From contig NZ_BMNB01000005.1 of assembly GCF_014646235.1 (NCBI RefSeq), positions 124,001 through 188,000 on the forward strand: a stretch of DNA of 64,000 bases, given 5' to 3'. This document shows, piece after piece, positions 1 through 7,619 of this stretch. The translations under genes and the position numbers were made by a program. Numbering within the stretch: position 1 is the stretch's first letter; each line of letters starts with the position of its first letter. The notes below the pieces were generated by a model. That model did not search any database, was not told the origin of the DNA, and worked only from the letters and a program-made list of their open reading frames with translations. The DNA comes from Micromonospora sonchi (lineage in GTDB: Bacteria > Actinomycetota > Actinomycetes > Mycobacteriales > Micromonosporaceae).

Positions 1-9
1 GGCGACCCG

Positions 10-999
10 ATGCGCGAGCAACGCCTGCTGGACACCGAGGTGGGCCTGGTGGACCGGTCCCACCGGGGCGTGGTCGCGGTGCCGGGCGCGGAGCGGATCT
101 CCTGGCTGCACACCCTCACCACCCAGCACCTGGCCGAGCTGAGCCCCTGGCAGGGCACCGAGCTGCTGGTGCTCTCGCCGCACGGTCACCTGGAACAGCA
201 CGCGATGGTCGCCGAGGACGGCGTCACCACCTGGCTGGACACCGAGCCGGGCGCGACCGAGGGCCTGCTGGGCTACCTGGAGAAGATGCGGTTCTTCAGC
301 CAGGTGGAGCCCCGCGACGCCACCGCCGAGTACGCGGTGCTGTCGCTGGTCGGGCCGAAGGCGACCGAGGCGGTGGCGACGCTGGACGTGCCCGCCCTGG
401 CCGAACCGGACGTGCTGGCGGTCCCCGGCCCCAAGTTCCGTGCCGGTGAGCTGCCGCCCCGGCCGACCGCCCGCTACGACGTGAAGCCGCTGCCGGTGGG
501 CGGGTGGGCCCGGCGTGGGCCGCTGGGGATCGACCTCCTGGTGCCGCGGGCTGCCATGGAACAGACCGTGGCGCAGCTACGCGGCAACGGAGTGCCCGCG
601 GTCGGGCTGTGGGCGTACGAGGCGGTGCGGGTGGCCGCCCGGCGGGCCCGGGTCGGTGTCGACACCGACCACCGGACGATTCCCGCCGAGGTGGGCCTGA
701 TCGCCCCGGCCGTGCACCTGGACAAGGGCTGCTACCGGGGGCAGGAGACCGTCGCCCGGGTGCACAACATGGGCCGCCCGCCGCGCCGGCTGGTCCTGCT
801 GCACCTGGACGGCGTCATGACCGACCAACTGCCGGCCGCCGGCACCCCGGTCACCCTCGACGGCCGGGCCGTCGGCTTCGTCGGCACCGCCGTGCACCAT
901 CACGAACTGGGTCAAATCGCCCTCGCGGTGCTCAGGCGCTCCACCGCCGACGACGCACCGCTGCGCGTCGCCGACAGCGCCGCCGCCATTGACGTGTAA
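10..999 (+). CDS. ygfZ: YgfZ/GcvT-like folate-binding protein
   Basis: Cytoplasmic folate-binding protein of the YgfZ family, 329 residues. The family has a GcvT-like tetrahydrofolate fold and supports iron-sulfur cluster assembly or repair rather than glycine cleavage. The diagnostic K-G-C-Y-x-G-Q-E signature is at residues 239-246, with the conserved cysteine at 241. The ATG at 10 lies at the window edge, so the promoter is out of view and a slightly earlier start cannot be excluded. The TAA stop lies inside the first copy of a dispersed repeat (995-1049), so the last codons may have been shaped by it. The family call is firm; the cluster protein it serves is not visible. Confidence 0.9.
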   Translation: MREQRLLDTEVGLVDRSHRGVVAVPGAERISWLHTLTTQHLAELSPWQGTELLVLSPHGHLEQHAMVAEDGVTTWLDTEPGATEGLLGYLEKMRFFSQVEPRDATAEYAVLSLVGPKATEAVATLDVPALAEPDVLAVPGPKFRAGELPPRPTARYDVKPLPVGGWARRGPLGIDLLVPRAAMEQTVAQLRGNGVPAVGLWAYEAVRVAARRARVGVDTDHRTIPAEVGLIAPAVHLDKGCYRGQETVARVHNMGRPPRRLVLLHLDGVMTDQLPAAGTPVTLDGRAVGFVGTAVHHHELGQIALAVLRRSTADDAPLRVADSAAAIDV

Positions 1000-1049
1000 G
1001 GAAGGGCCCCTTATTAACGCCTGCGGTAGAGGAAGGGCCCCTTCTTAAC
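995..1049 (+). repeat. Dimeric GGAAGGGCCCCTT repeat, copy 1
   Basis: Two 19-base half units (1000-1018 and 1031-1049), each of the form GGAAGGGCCCCTTNTTAAC, separated by 12 bases. The element begins GTGTAAGG; this TAA is the stop codon of the upstream gene. It has the same orientation as that gene. Four other copies are in the window. Confidence 0.9.
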
Positions 1050-1090
1050 ACCGGTGCCGGTGCCGGGGCGGCCGTTCTAGGATCGCCGGC

Positions 1091-1918
1091 ATGACAACAG
1101 GGACGTTGATCACGGTTGCCCCCACCGGCGCGGAGTCGGCCAAGACCGAGGTGTCGGCACTGCCGGTGACCCTTGACGAGCTACTGCTCACCGCGAAGGA
1201 GTGCGCGGCGCTGGGCGCCGCCGTGATCCACGTACACATCCGCGACGACGAGGCGCGCCCCACGCTCGACCAGGGCCGGCTGCGGGAGACCGTGGCGGCG
1301 CTGCGCGACAACACCGACCTGATCGTGCAGCTTTCCACCGGCGGAGCGGTCACCGACCCGGAGCGCGATCGCCTCGCCGTACTGGACGCTGCGCCGGACA
1401 TGGCCTCGTGCACCATGGGTACGGTCAACTTCGGCGACGACGTCTTCCTCAACCGCTGGGAGTTCATCGTCGACCTGCACACCCGGATGCAGGAGCGGGG
1501 CATCGTGCCGGAGTACGAGATCTTCGACCTCGGCCACCTGACCGCGTTGCAGCGCCTGCTCGGCCGGTACGGCCTGCCGCACGGCGGGCACGTGCACGTC
1601 GACTTCGTGATGGGCGTGCCGGGCGGCATGCCGGGCAGCACGGCGACCCTCGTCGCGGCCCAGCAGATGCTCCGCGACCTGCCGGAGGGCACCACCTTCT
1701 CGGCGACCGGCATCGGGCGTACGACCATCCCGGTGATGCTGGCCGCGCTCTCCGCCGGTGGCCACCTGCGGGTCGGCATGGAGGACACGGTGACGTACGC
1801 CAAGGGCCGCCCGGTGGAATCGAACATGCAACTGGTCGCGCGGGCCGTCGCCCTCGCCCAGCTCGCTCAGCGCCCGCCGCTGCACCCCACCGAGGCGCGT
1901 CAGCTGCTCGGTATGTGA
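1091..1918 (+). CDS. BKACE family (DUF849) beta-keto acid cleavage enzyme
   Basis: Predicted 3-keto-5-aminohexanoate cleavage-type enzyme of 275 residues. The BKACE family condenses a beta-keto acid with acetyl-CoA and splits it, using a divalent metal on a TIM barrel. Visible family features are the metal-binding H-V-H pair at residues 47 and 49, the GTVNFGDD segment and a late GMEDT segment with the conserved glutamate. The substrate cannot be read from sequence; this family is broad and lysine fermentation is only its founding example. A TAGGAT box at 1078-1083 lies 7 bases before the ATG, suggesting a leaderless transcript. No partner gene of a known degradative pathway is adjacent. Confidence 0.85.
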   Translation: MTTGTLITVAPTGAESAKTEVSALPVTLDELLLTAKECAALGAAVIHVHIRDDEARPTLDQGRLRETVAALRDNTDLIVQLSTGGAVTDPERDRLAVLDAAPDMASCTMGTVNFGDDVFLNRWEFIVDLHTRMQERGIVPEYEIFDLGHLTALQRLLGRYGLPHGGHVHVDFVMGVPGGMPGSTATLVAAQQMLRDLPEGTTFSATGIGRTTIPVMLAALSAGGHLRVGMEDTVTYAKGRPVESNMQLVARAVALAQLAQRPPLHPTEARQLLGM

Positions 1919-1999
1919 GCCGGGTCTGCCTGGCAGCCGGTGACGCCCGGAGGTCGAGTCCCTGCCCACCCCGGCATCCGCACCGGTAACGTCCACTTT

Positions 2000-2959
2000 G
2001 TGGGAATGACGTACCGGGGTGGCGTGCCGCTCGCCGAGGTGGTCCGGTCCGGCTTCGTGGAGGGCGTGCACCGTGGCTCGGTGGTGGTGCTCAACGCCAC
2101 GGGCACGCTGCTGGCCGGCGTGGGTGACGTGCGGTCGCCGATCTTTCCCCGCTCGTCGAACAAGCCGATGCAGGCGGTCGGGATGCTCGACGCCGGGTTG
2201 CCGTTGACCGACCCCGCCGAGCTGGCACTGGTGGCGGCCAGCCACGCGGGGGAGGAGTTCCACCTGGCCCGGGTCGCCGGGCTGCTCGCCGGCGCCGGGT
2301 TCGACGAGGCGGCTCTGCACTGTCCGCCGGATCTGCCCGTCGGGGAGCAGGCCCGGGCGGCGGTGCTGCGGGCCGGGGGCGGACCCACCCGGATCCAGAT
2401 GAACTGTTCCGGTAAACATGCCGGGATGCTCCTGACCTGCCGGGCCGCCGGCTGGCCGGTGGACGGGTACTGGCGCCCCGAGCATCCCCTCCAGCAGCGG
2501 CTGCGGGACGTGATCGAGAAGTCCACCGGTGAGGAGGTAGCAGCGGTCGGGGTGGACGGCTGCGGAGCTCCGGTGCTGGCCGTGTCGTTGACCGGGCTGG
2601 CCGGGGCATATCTCCGGCTGGTCGCGGCCGAGACCGGCACGCACCCGAGGACCGTGGCCGACGCGATGCGGGCGTACCCGGAGATCGTCGGTGGGACCGA
2701 GGCCGACGATACCCGGCTGATGCGCGGCGTGCCGGGACTGTTGGCGAAGGTGGGCGCGGAGGGGATCATCGCCGTGGCGCTGCCCGACGTGGGCGCCGTG
2801 GCTCTCAAGATCGACGACGGTGCCGCCCGGGCCCGGATGCCGGTGCTGGTCTCCGCGCTGCGTCGGCTCGGCGTCGCTGCGCCGGTGCTGGAGGAGTTCG
2901 CGGAGGTGCCGCTCTTCGGCGGCGGCCTTCCGGTCGGCGCCGTGCGCCCCCTTTGGTAG
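2000..2959 (+). CDS. Asparaginase (AnsA/L-asparaginase II type)
   Basis: Asparaginase of the actinobacterial 'asparaginase II' family (319 residues), predicted to hydrolyse L-asparagine to aspartate and ammonia. It carries the family blocks SPIFPRSSNKPMQ near the N-terminus, the central MNCSGKHAGML and VDGCGAPV. No signal peptide is visible, so it is probably cytoplasmic. I chose the GTG at 2000 because a TAACGT box (1987-1992) is 7 bases upstream; the ATG at 2006 is two codons later and is the alternative. It converges on the hydrolase at 3089-3886, and a large inverted repeat fills the junction. Confidence 0.85.
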   Translation: MGMTYRGGVPLAEVVRSGFVEGVHRGSVVVLNATGTLLAGVGDVRSPIFPRSSNKPMQAVGMLDAGLPLTDPAELALVAASHAGEEFHLARVAGLLAGAGFDEAALHCPPDLPVGEQARAAVLRAGGGPTRIQMNCSGKHAGMLLTCRAAGWPVDGYWRPEHPLQQRLRDVIEKSTGEEVAAVGVDGCGAPVLAVSLTGLAGAYLRLVAAETGTHPRTVADAMRAYPEIVGGTEADDTRLMRGVPGLLAKVGAEGIIAVALPDVGAVALKIDDGAARARMPVLVSALRRLGVAAPVLEEFAEVPLFGGGLPVGAVRPLW

Positions 2960-2966
2960 CCCCGTC

Positions 2967-3046
2967 CTCGCCGATCTTGCACTTTCGGTCGCCGAGATGC
3001 CCCGTCTGATGTGATTTGTCCCGGCGGAAAGTCCATGATCGGCGAG
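2967..3046. terminator. Long-loop inverted repeat between convergent genes
   Basis: Arms CTCGCCGATCTTGCACTTTC (2967-2986) and its near-perfect reverse complement (3027-3046; two mismatches) are separated by 40 bases. It lies between two convergent stop codons, so a bidirectional terminator role is likely. The GATCATG core in the second arm recurs in the elements at 25069-25131 and 56756-56817. Confidence 0.6.
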
Positions 3047-3088
3047 GAGAGGGTGGGGTGCGCGGAGGGGTGGGGCGGGTGGGGTGGG

Positions 3089-3886
3089 TCAGGGGAGGAA
3101 GTTGAGGAGGGCGGTGTTGACCGGGGTGGGGCGTTCCAGGGGGAGTAGGTGGGCGGCGTCGGGGACGTCGGGCAGCCGGACCGCCTGCGGGGCCTCGGCC
3201 GCGATGTGGTCGGCCAACTGCCGGATTTCGGGGACGTCCGCCGCGCCCGCGCCGACCAGCACCGGTACGCGCAGCTCCCGGAGCCGTCCGGTGGCGGGCG
3301 GATGCAGTTCGGCGACGTCCACCGCGCCGAGCGCCAGTTCGGCGGCGAGCGCGCGTTCGTCCATCGCGGTGGCGAAACGGAGCAGCTCCGGATCGACCTG
3401 TTCCGGGGCGCGCTCCGGGCCGACCACCCAGAACCGCACCTCGCCTGCGGCAGCGGCGGCGAAGTCCTCCGGGTCGACGTCGCCGACCAGGCTCTCCCAC
3501 AGGTCGTTGGTCTGCTCCGACCACTCGTGTCCGGACACGGCGGTGCCGAGTAGGGCGAGCGCGCTCACCCGATCCGGGTGAGCCAGGGCGGTGTCGATCG
3601 CCACCGCCCCACCGAACGAACAGCCGACCAGGGCGGCGCGGGCCATGCCGAGCGCGTCGAGCAGCCCCACGACGTCGTCGTGGTGGGCGAACGGCGTGGG
3701 CGGCAGCTCGGACTCGCCGTAGCCGCGTAGATCCAGGGCGATCACGCGGTGCCGGGTGGCCAGCGCGTCGATCTGCTCCCGCCACATCCGTCGGTCGGCG
3801 ATGCCGGCATGCAGGAGTACGACCGGGGTTCCATTGCCGGCCTCGTCGTACGCCAGCATTGCGCCATTAACTTCGATCTTGGTCAC
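3089..3886 (-). CDS. Alpha/beta-fold hydrolase
   Basis: Cytoplasmic alpha/beta hydrolase of about 265 residues, substrate unknown. The nucleophile elbow G-C-S-F-G-G, an acid after the LVGAGAADV strand and the late histidine in DAAHLLPLERP form a complete catalytic triad pattern; HAGIADRRMW near the N-terminus fits the oxyanion-hole region. The GTG at 3886 is preferred because a TACGGT box (3893-3898 on this strand) stands 6 bases upstream, typical of leaderless genes here; an ATG at 3922 would overlap that box. It faces the XRE regulator gene divergently, but shared control is not evident. It resembles 3-oxoadipate enol-lactonase-like hydrolases, without enough evidence for that name. Confidence 0.8.
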   Translation of the reverse strand: MTKIEVNGAMLAYDEAGNGTPVVLLHAGIADRRMWREQIDALATRHRVIALDLRGYGESELPPTPFAHHDDVVGLLDALGMARAALVGCSFGGAVAIDTALAHPDRVSALALLGTAVSGHEWSEQTNDLWESLVGDVDPEDFAAAAAGEVRFWVVGPERAPEQVDPELLRFATAMDERALAAELALGAVDVAELHPPATGRLRELRVPVLVGAGAADVPEIRQLADHIAAEAPQAVRLPDVPDAAHLLPLERPTPVNTALLNFLP

Positions 3887-3949
3887 CGCAGAACCGTACG
3901 ACCAGGTACGAGTAACGTGCAACCGGACAATGAGACGCTGCTAACTCTG

Positions 3950-3991
3950 GCAAGCGTTCTGCTTGCAGATGCTAGCGGGGCGAGCTAGCGT
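3950..3991 (+). promoter_or_regulatory. Promoter with inverted repeats of the XRE-hbhA operon
   Basis: A perfect inverted repeat GCAAGC-N5-GCTTGC (3950-3966) is followed by two GCTAGC palindromes (3971-3976 and 3984-3989). The second runs into a TAGCGT -10-like box (3986-3991), 6 bases before the ATG at 3998. The palindromes would lie across the promoter, consistent with autorepression by the XRE protein, which is inference. Confidence 0.5.
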
Positions 3992-3997
3992 TGGGTC

Positions 3998-4594
3998 ATG
4001 GCCACTCCCAAAGACCTTCCCGACGTCGGCGGGTTCATTCGTGACCTGCGGCGGAACGCGAAGATTTCGCTGCGGCAGCTCGCCGAGCAGGCGGGGGTCA
4101 GCAATCCCTATCTCAGTCAGATCGAGCGTGGCCTGCGCCGGCCCAGCGCGGAGGTCCTGCAGCAACTCGCCAGCGCGCTGCGGGTCTCCACCCCGGCGAT
4201 GTATCTGCGGGCCGGGTTGCTCGACGACAAGGAGGGCCAGGGCGTGCTGGCGGCCATCGCGGTCGACCCGGACCTGACCATGGCCCAGAAACAGTCCCTC
4301 ACCCAGATCTACGAGACGTTCCGTCGGGAGAACGCCCGGCTCGCCGAGGCGACCGCCGCCGCTGCCACCACCGCCCCCGAGGACGCCGCTGTTCCCGAGG
4401 GCGCTGCGTCCGACGTGGCCAACCTGGCTGCGACCGGGCCCACCACCGTGCAAGGCACCCCGACCGAGGCCGTGCTCGAGTCGGTTGCCGTGACCGAGGC
4501 GGGCGCGGCCCCAGCGCCGACCGCCACCCCTGCCAGGAAGGCCGCCCGCAAGGTGGTCCGCAAGGCCGCCGCGACGGCCCAGGAGGAGAAGTGA
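3998..4594 (+). CDS. XRE-family transcriptional regulator with Lys/Ala-rich tail
   Basis: DNA-binding protein of 198 residues. Residues about 13-67 form a classic XRE helix-turn-helix (LRQLAEQAGVSNPYLSQIE, then GLRRPSAEVLQQLA). The remainder is alanine/threonine-rich and ends in a basic KAARKVVRKAAA segment like the tail of the next gene's product. By gene order it matches Rv0474, the regulator just upstream of M. tuberculosis hbhA. Its stop overlaps the next start by one base (TGATG), so the two are translationally coupled. Inverted repeats in the promoter suggest autoregulation. The regulon is unknown. Confidence 0.85.
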   Translation: MATPKDLPDVGGFIRDLRRNAKISLRQLAEQAGVSNPYLSQIERGLRRPSAEVLQQLASALRVSTPAMYLRAGLLDDKEGQGVLAAIAVDPDLTMAQKQSLTQIYETFRRENARLAEATAAAATTAPEDAAVPEGAASDVANLAATGPTTVQGTPTEAVLESVAVTEAGAAPAPTATPARKAARKVVRKAAATAQEEK

Positions 4595-5439
4595 TGACCG
4601 AGCCGAAGACCAAGCGCATTCCCGCCCCGATCTACGCCGCCGCCGGTGCCGGTGAGCTGGCACTCGAGCAGCTGCGCAAGCTGCCCGCCGTGGTCAGCGA
4701 GTTGCGCGACCGAGTCGTCGCCGACGGCGGCCGGGTCGTCAACGACCTCGGTGGCAAGGCCGTGGTCACCGGCTTCGAGCTGCGCCAGAAGGCCAACGAC
4801 GCGCTGCGCAACGCCAACCTGACCACCGAGTCGCTGCGCCAGAAGGCCGCCCCGGCCGCCGATCTCACCAAGCTGCGCGAGGCCGCCGACGTCAACCGGC
4901 TGCGCGAGGCCGCCGATTTCACGAAGCTGCGTGAGGCCGCCGACCTGGATCGGTTGCGGGCCCTGGCCACCCGCAACGCGGCCGTGGTCGTCGCCGGCGC
5001 CCATGCCGCCCAGGAGCGAGCGCTGGCCGCGTACGGTGCGCTGGTCGCGCGGGGCGAGCGGGTGGTCGGCACGGGCGTGCTCGACGCCGCCGAGACGGTG
5101 AACGCCGACATCGAAGCCACCGAGGCCACGGTGGAAGACGCCGCCGAGACGGCCCCGACCGCCGCGACCGCCGAGACGGCCCCGACCGCCGCGACCGCCG
5201 AGCCGGCCCCGACCGCCGCGACCGCCGAGCCGGCCGCGACCGCCGCGACCGCGGGCAAGTCGGCCGCCGACGTGCCGAGTCCGGCCGAGGTGGCCGAGAT
5301 CGCCGAGGCCAAGCCGTCCGCCGCCAAGAAGGCCGCCCGGGCCAAGGCGACCACCCGGCAGCCGGCCGCCAAGCGGACCGCCACGCCGTCGGCGAAGCTG
5401 CCCCCGGCCACCAGGCGGAGTCGCCCGGCCGCCGAGTGA
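4594..5439 (+). CDS. hbhA: Heparin-binding hemagglutinin (HBHA)-like protein
   Basis: HBHA-like surface/cytoplasmic helical protein of 281 residues. In mycobacteria HBHA is a coiled-coil, heparan-sulfate-binding adhesin also linked to lipid bodies. Visible here: an N-terminal KTKRIPAPIYAAAGAGELA segment typical of the family, a long helical region with four LREAAD-like heptad repeats (about residues 90-125), an Ala/Thr/Pro repeat tract (about 180-225, repeating APTAATAE), and a C-terminal Lys/Ala-rich domain (KPSAAKKAARAKATTRQPAAKR). There is no signal peptide, as in HBHA. The ATG at 4594 is used rather than the GTG at 4591 because it overlaps the upstream stop. Adhesion as a role in a non-pathogen is unproven. 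Confidence 0.75.
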   Translation: MTEPKTKRIPAPIYAAAGAGELALEQLRKLPAVVSELRDRVVADGGRVVNDLGGKAVVTGFELRQKANDALRNANLTTESLRQKAAPAADLTKLREAADVNRLREAADFTKLREAADLDRLRALATRNAAVVVAGAHAAQERALAAYGALVARGERVVGTGVLDAAETVNADIEATEATVEDAAETAPTAATAETAPTAATAEPAPTAATAEPAATAATAGKSAADVPSPAEVAEIAEAKPSAAKKAARAKATTRQPAAKRTATPSAKLPPATRRSRPAAE

Positions 5440-5527
5440 CATGGCCAGGCGATCGCGCTGAGCTGCCGGCGACCCCGGTGACCGTCCTGTCGGACGGATC
5501 CGAGGTCGCCGGCATAAGCTTGCCGTC

Positions 5528-5842
5528 ATGGCCAACGCCGCGCCGATCTTCGCCTTCGACATCCGCCTCGTGATCGACCTGATCCTGTTCGTCTTCGCGT
5601 TGATCGTGCAGGGGGTCGCCCTCGTGCACGCCATCACGCAGCGCTCCGACGCCTTCCCTGCCATCGGCACCCTGCCGAAGGGCGGGTGGATCGCGATCCT
5701 CGCGGTCACCCTCCTGTTGACCCTGCTCACCAAGACGACGCTCAGCATCTTCGGCCTGATCGGCATTGCCGCGGCGCTCATCTACCTGCTCGACGTCCGG
5801 GTCGGGCTGCGCGAACTGGGTGACGGTAGAGGATCCTGGTGA
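5528..5842 (+). CDS. DUF2516 small membrane protein
   Basis: Integral membrane protein of 104 residues, DUF2516 family. Three hydrophobic segments are visible: residues about 8-36, 52-73 and 76-90; the C-terminus is short and charged. The function is unknown. It corresponds in position to Rv0476, which follows hbhA in mycobacteria, so the neighbourhood is conserved. A TAAGCT box at 5515-5520 is 7 bases before the ATG, suggesting its own leaderless promoter rather than read-through from hbhA. Its stop overlaps the next start (GTGA), so it is coupled to the hydrolase gene that follows. Confidence 0.85.
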   Translation: MANAAPIFAFDIRLVIDLILFVFALIVQGVALVHAITQRSDAFPAIGTLPKGGWIAILAVTLLLTLLTKTTLSIFGLIGIAAALIYLLDVRVGLRELGDGRGSW

Positions 5843-6726
5843 GATCCTTCCGCTGGCCTCCACCGCCGGACGGTGGCCCACGGACCTGGGGTCCCGGTCC
5901 GGGCGGTCCGCGCAACGGGAGGCCCGCGCTACCCGAGCCGGAGACCGAGCTGGTCGCCACGCCGCACGGCGTACGACTGGAGCGGCTGGTCACCGGCACC
6001 GGCGAGCCGGTCACCGTGTTCGCCCACGGGTTGGGCAACGGCATCGCCACCACCCGACCCTTCGGCAGCGGCGTCACCGGTCGGAAGGTCTTCTTCCAGT
6101 TTCGCGGCCATGGCCGTTCGGAGGCGCCCGAGGGCCGGTGGAGCTATCTCGACCTCGCGCGGGACCTGCGGGCAGTCGCGGACCTCAGCGGCGCGACCCG
6201 CGCTTTCGGGGCCAGCCTCGGCGCGGGCGCGCTGTGCCGCCTGCTCGTCGAGAGCCCGGAGCGCTTCGAGCGGCTCGTCTTCTTCCTGCCCGCCGCCCTC
6301 GATCAGCCTCGGGCCCCGGTCGCCCGGGCGGGGCTGGACGAGTTGCTGTCGGCGGTGGAGAGCGGGGACGCCTCGGCGGTGGCCGAGGTCGTCGCGGCCG
6401 AGCTGCCACCGGCCGTACGCAACACGCCGGCGGGGTGGGCCTACCTTCGGCAGCGCCTCGATCATCTGCTGCGCGACGGGCTCGCCCCCGGGCTGGCCGA
6501 CCTGCCTGGGCAGGTGCCGCTCTCCGACGCCGGGGGCCTGGCCGCGGTCACCGTGCCGGCCCTGGTCATCGCAGTTGAGGGGGACGAGGTGCACCCGGTC
6601 GAGGTCGCCGAGCAGCTCGCGAACGTGCTGCCCCGGGCCACCCTGCACCGGTACGCCCGCCCCGGGATGCTGTGGACGGAACGCGCCGACCTGCGGGGGC
6701 GGATTTCCGAGTTCCTGAACGGGTAG
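5839..6726 (+). CDS. Alpha/beta-fold hydrolase, catalytic histidine apparently replaced
   Basis: Alpha/beta hydrolase of 295 residues, translationally coupled to the DUF2516 gene (GTGA overlap). The core begins near residue 35; the nucleophile elbow G-A-S-L-G is near residues 120-124, and an acid follows the VIAVEGDE strand. Where family members have G-H before the last helix, this protein reads ARPGMLWTERAD, with methionine in the histidine position. It may therefore be inactive or use another histidine, such as that in TLHRY. The N-terminal 30 residues are Pro/Gly-rich and not conserved-looking. Substrate unknown. Confidence 0.75.
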   Translation: MRSFRWPPPPDGGPRTWGPGPGGPRNGRPALPEPETELVATPHGVRLERLVTGTGEPVTVFAHGLGNGIATTRPFGSGVTGRKVFFQFRGHGRSEAPEGRWSYLDLARDLRAVADLSGATRAFGASLGAGALCRLLVESPERFERLVFFLPAALDQPRAPVARAGLDELLSAVESGDASAVAEVVAAELPPAVRNTPAGWAYLRQRLDHLLRDGLAPGLADLPGQVPLSDAGGLAAVTVPALVIAVEGDEVHPVEVAEQLANVLPRATLHRYARPGMLWTERADLRGRISEFLNG

Positions 6727-6737
6727 CCTGCGCTGTC

Positions 6738-7475
6738 ATGGGCGTCACACACCATGGCCGTACGCACCGTCTCGATCTGGCCGATCCCAGCCTGCGTGAG
6801 TGGGAGTGCACGGTCCTGCACAGCGATCTTGAGCAGGGCATCGTGCTGGACCGATCGGCCTTCTATCCCGGCGGCGGTGGACAGCCGCCGGACCATGGCG
6901 TACTGCTCTGGCAGGGGGTGCAGACCCGCATCGTGGGCACCCGCAAGGCCGACGACCTGTGGCTGATCCCCGCCGAGGGTGACCCGCTGCCGCCGGCCGG
7001 CACCATCGTCGTCGGCGCCGTGGAGGACGAGCGGCGTAGCCGGCTGATGCGTACGCACTCCGGGTTGCACGTGCTCTGCGGAGTGGTGTTCCGTGACTTC
7101 GGCGCGCTGGTCACCGGCGGCAACATGGAACCCGGCGAGGCTCGGATGGATTTCAACCTGCCCGAGGTGCCGGCGGACTTCAAGGCCCGGATCGAGGAGT
7201 TGGTCAACGCTGAGGTGGCTGCCGACCGGGCCGTCGCGACGCGGGTGCTGCCGCGCGAGGAGGCGTTGGCCCTGCCGGACATCATCCGTACTCAGTCGAA
7301 CCTGATTCCGCCCGACGAGCGGGAGGTGCGCATCGTCGACATCGTCGGGCTGGACGTGCAGGCCGACGGGGGCACGCACGTGGCGTCGACCGCGCAGATC
7401 GGCAAGGTGCGGGTGGTCAAGGTGGAGAGCAAGGGCCGGGCCAACCGTCGCGTCCGGATCCGCCTCGCCGACTGA
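6738..7475 (+). CDS. Alanyl-tRNA editing protein (AlaX-type)
   Basis: Free-standing trans-editing domain of 245 residues, related to the AlaRS editing domain; such proteins hydrolyse mischarged Ser- or Gly-tRNA(Ala). The N-terminal YPGGGGQPPDHG block and the H-S-G-L-H zinc motif (H107, H111) are present. The second metal motif, usually C-G-G-T-H, reads D-G-G-T-H here (D210, H214), so the cysteine ligand is replaced by aspartate. The ATG at 6738 is preceded by a TAGCCT box at 6724-6729, whose TAG is also the stop of the upstream gene. An upstream in-frame ATG at 6672 lies inside the hydrolase gene and is unlikely. Confidence 0.85.
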   Translation: MGVTHHGRTHRLDLADPSLREWECTVLHSDLEQGIVLDRSAFYPGGGGQPPDHGVLLWQGVQTRIVGTRKADDLWLIPAEGDPLPPAGTIVVGAVEDERRSRLMRTHSGLHVLCGVVFRDFGALVTGGNMEPGEARMDFNLPEVPADFKARIEELVNAEVAADRAVATRVLPREEALALPDIIRTQSNLIPPDEREVRIVDIVGLDVQADGGTHVASTAQIGKVRVVKVESKGRANRRVRIRLAD

Positions 7476-7575
7476 GCTCCGGTCCTCGGCCGGTAGCTGG
7501 CCAGCGGGCCACCACGGCCGTCGCCGTCCACCCGGCCGCAACAGCCCGACCGGCAGCGGGACGACCTGCGCCGGG

Positions 7576-7600
7576 AAACCTGACTTCGGCTGTCAGGTTT
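7576..7600. promoter_or_regulatory. Operator palindrome upstream of SDR gene
   Basis: Perfect 9-bp inverted repeat AAACCTGAC-N7-GTCAGGTTT, ending 10 bases before the first possible start of the SDR gene. The adjacent convergent gene encodes a WYL-domain regulator, the likely binder. The promoter would be covered, implying repression or ligand-controlled activation. Confidence 0.65.
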
Positions 7601-7619
7601 TGCTGGCAGCGTGGTGACC

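Noticed and set aside
1181..2644. Long open frame on the minus strand (487 codons) across BKACE and asparaginase genes
   Set aside because: His/Arg/Gly-rich, low-complexity product with no recognisable domain, antisense to two well-supported genes; typical of high-GC DNA.
4309..5781. Minus-strand frame of 490 codons with Gly/Arg repeats
   Set aside because: It is the shadow of the repetitive hbhA-like gene; the repeats mirror the coding repeats on the plus strand.
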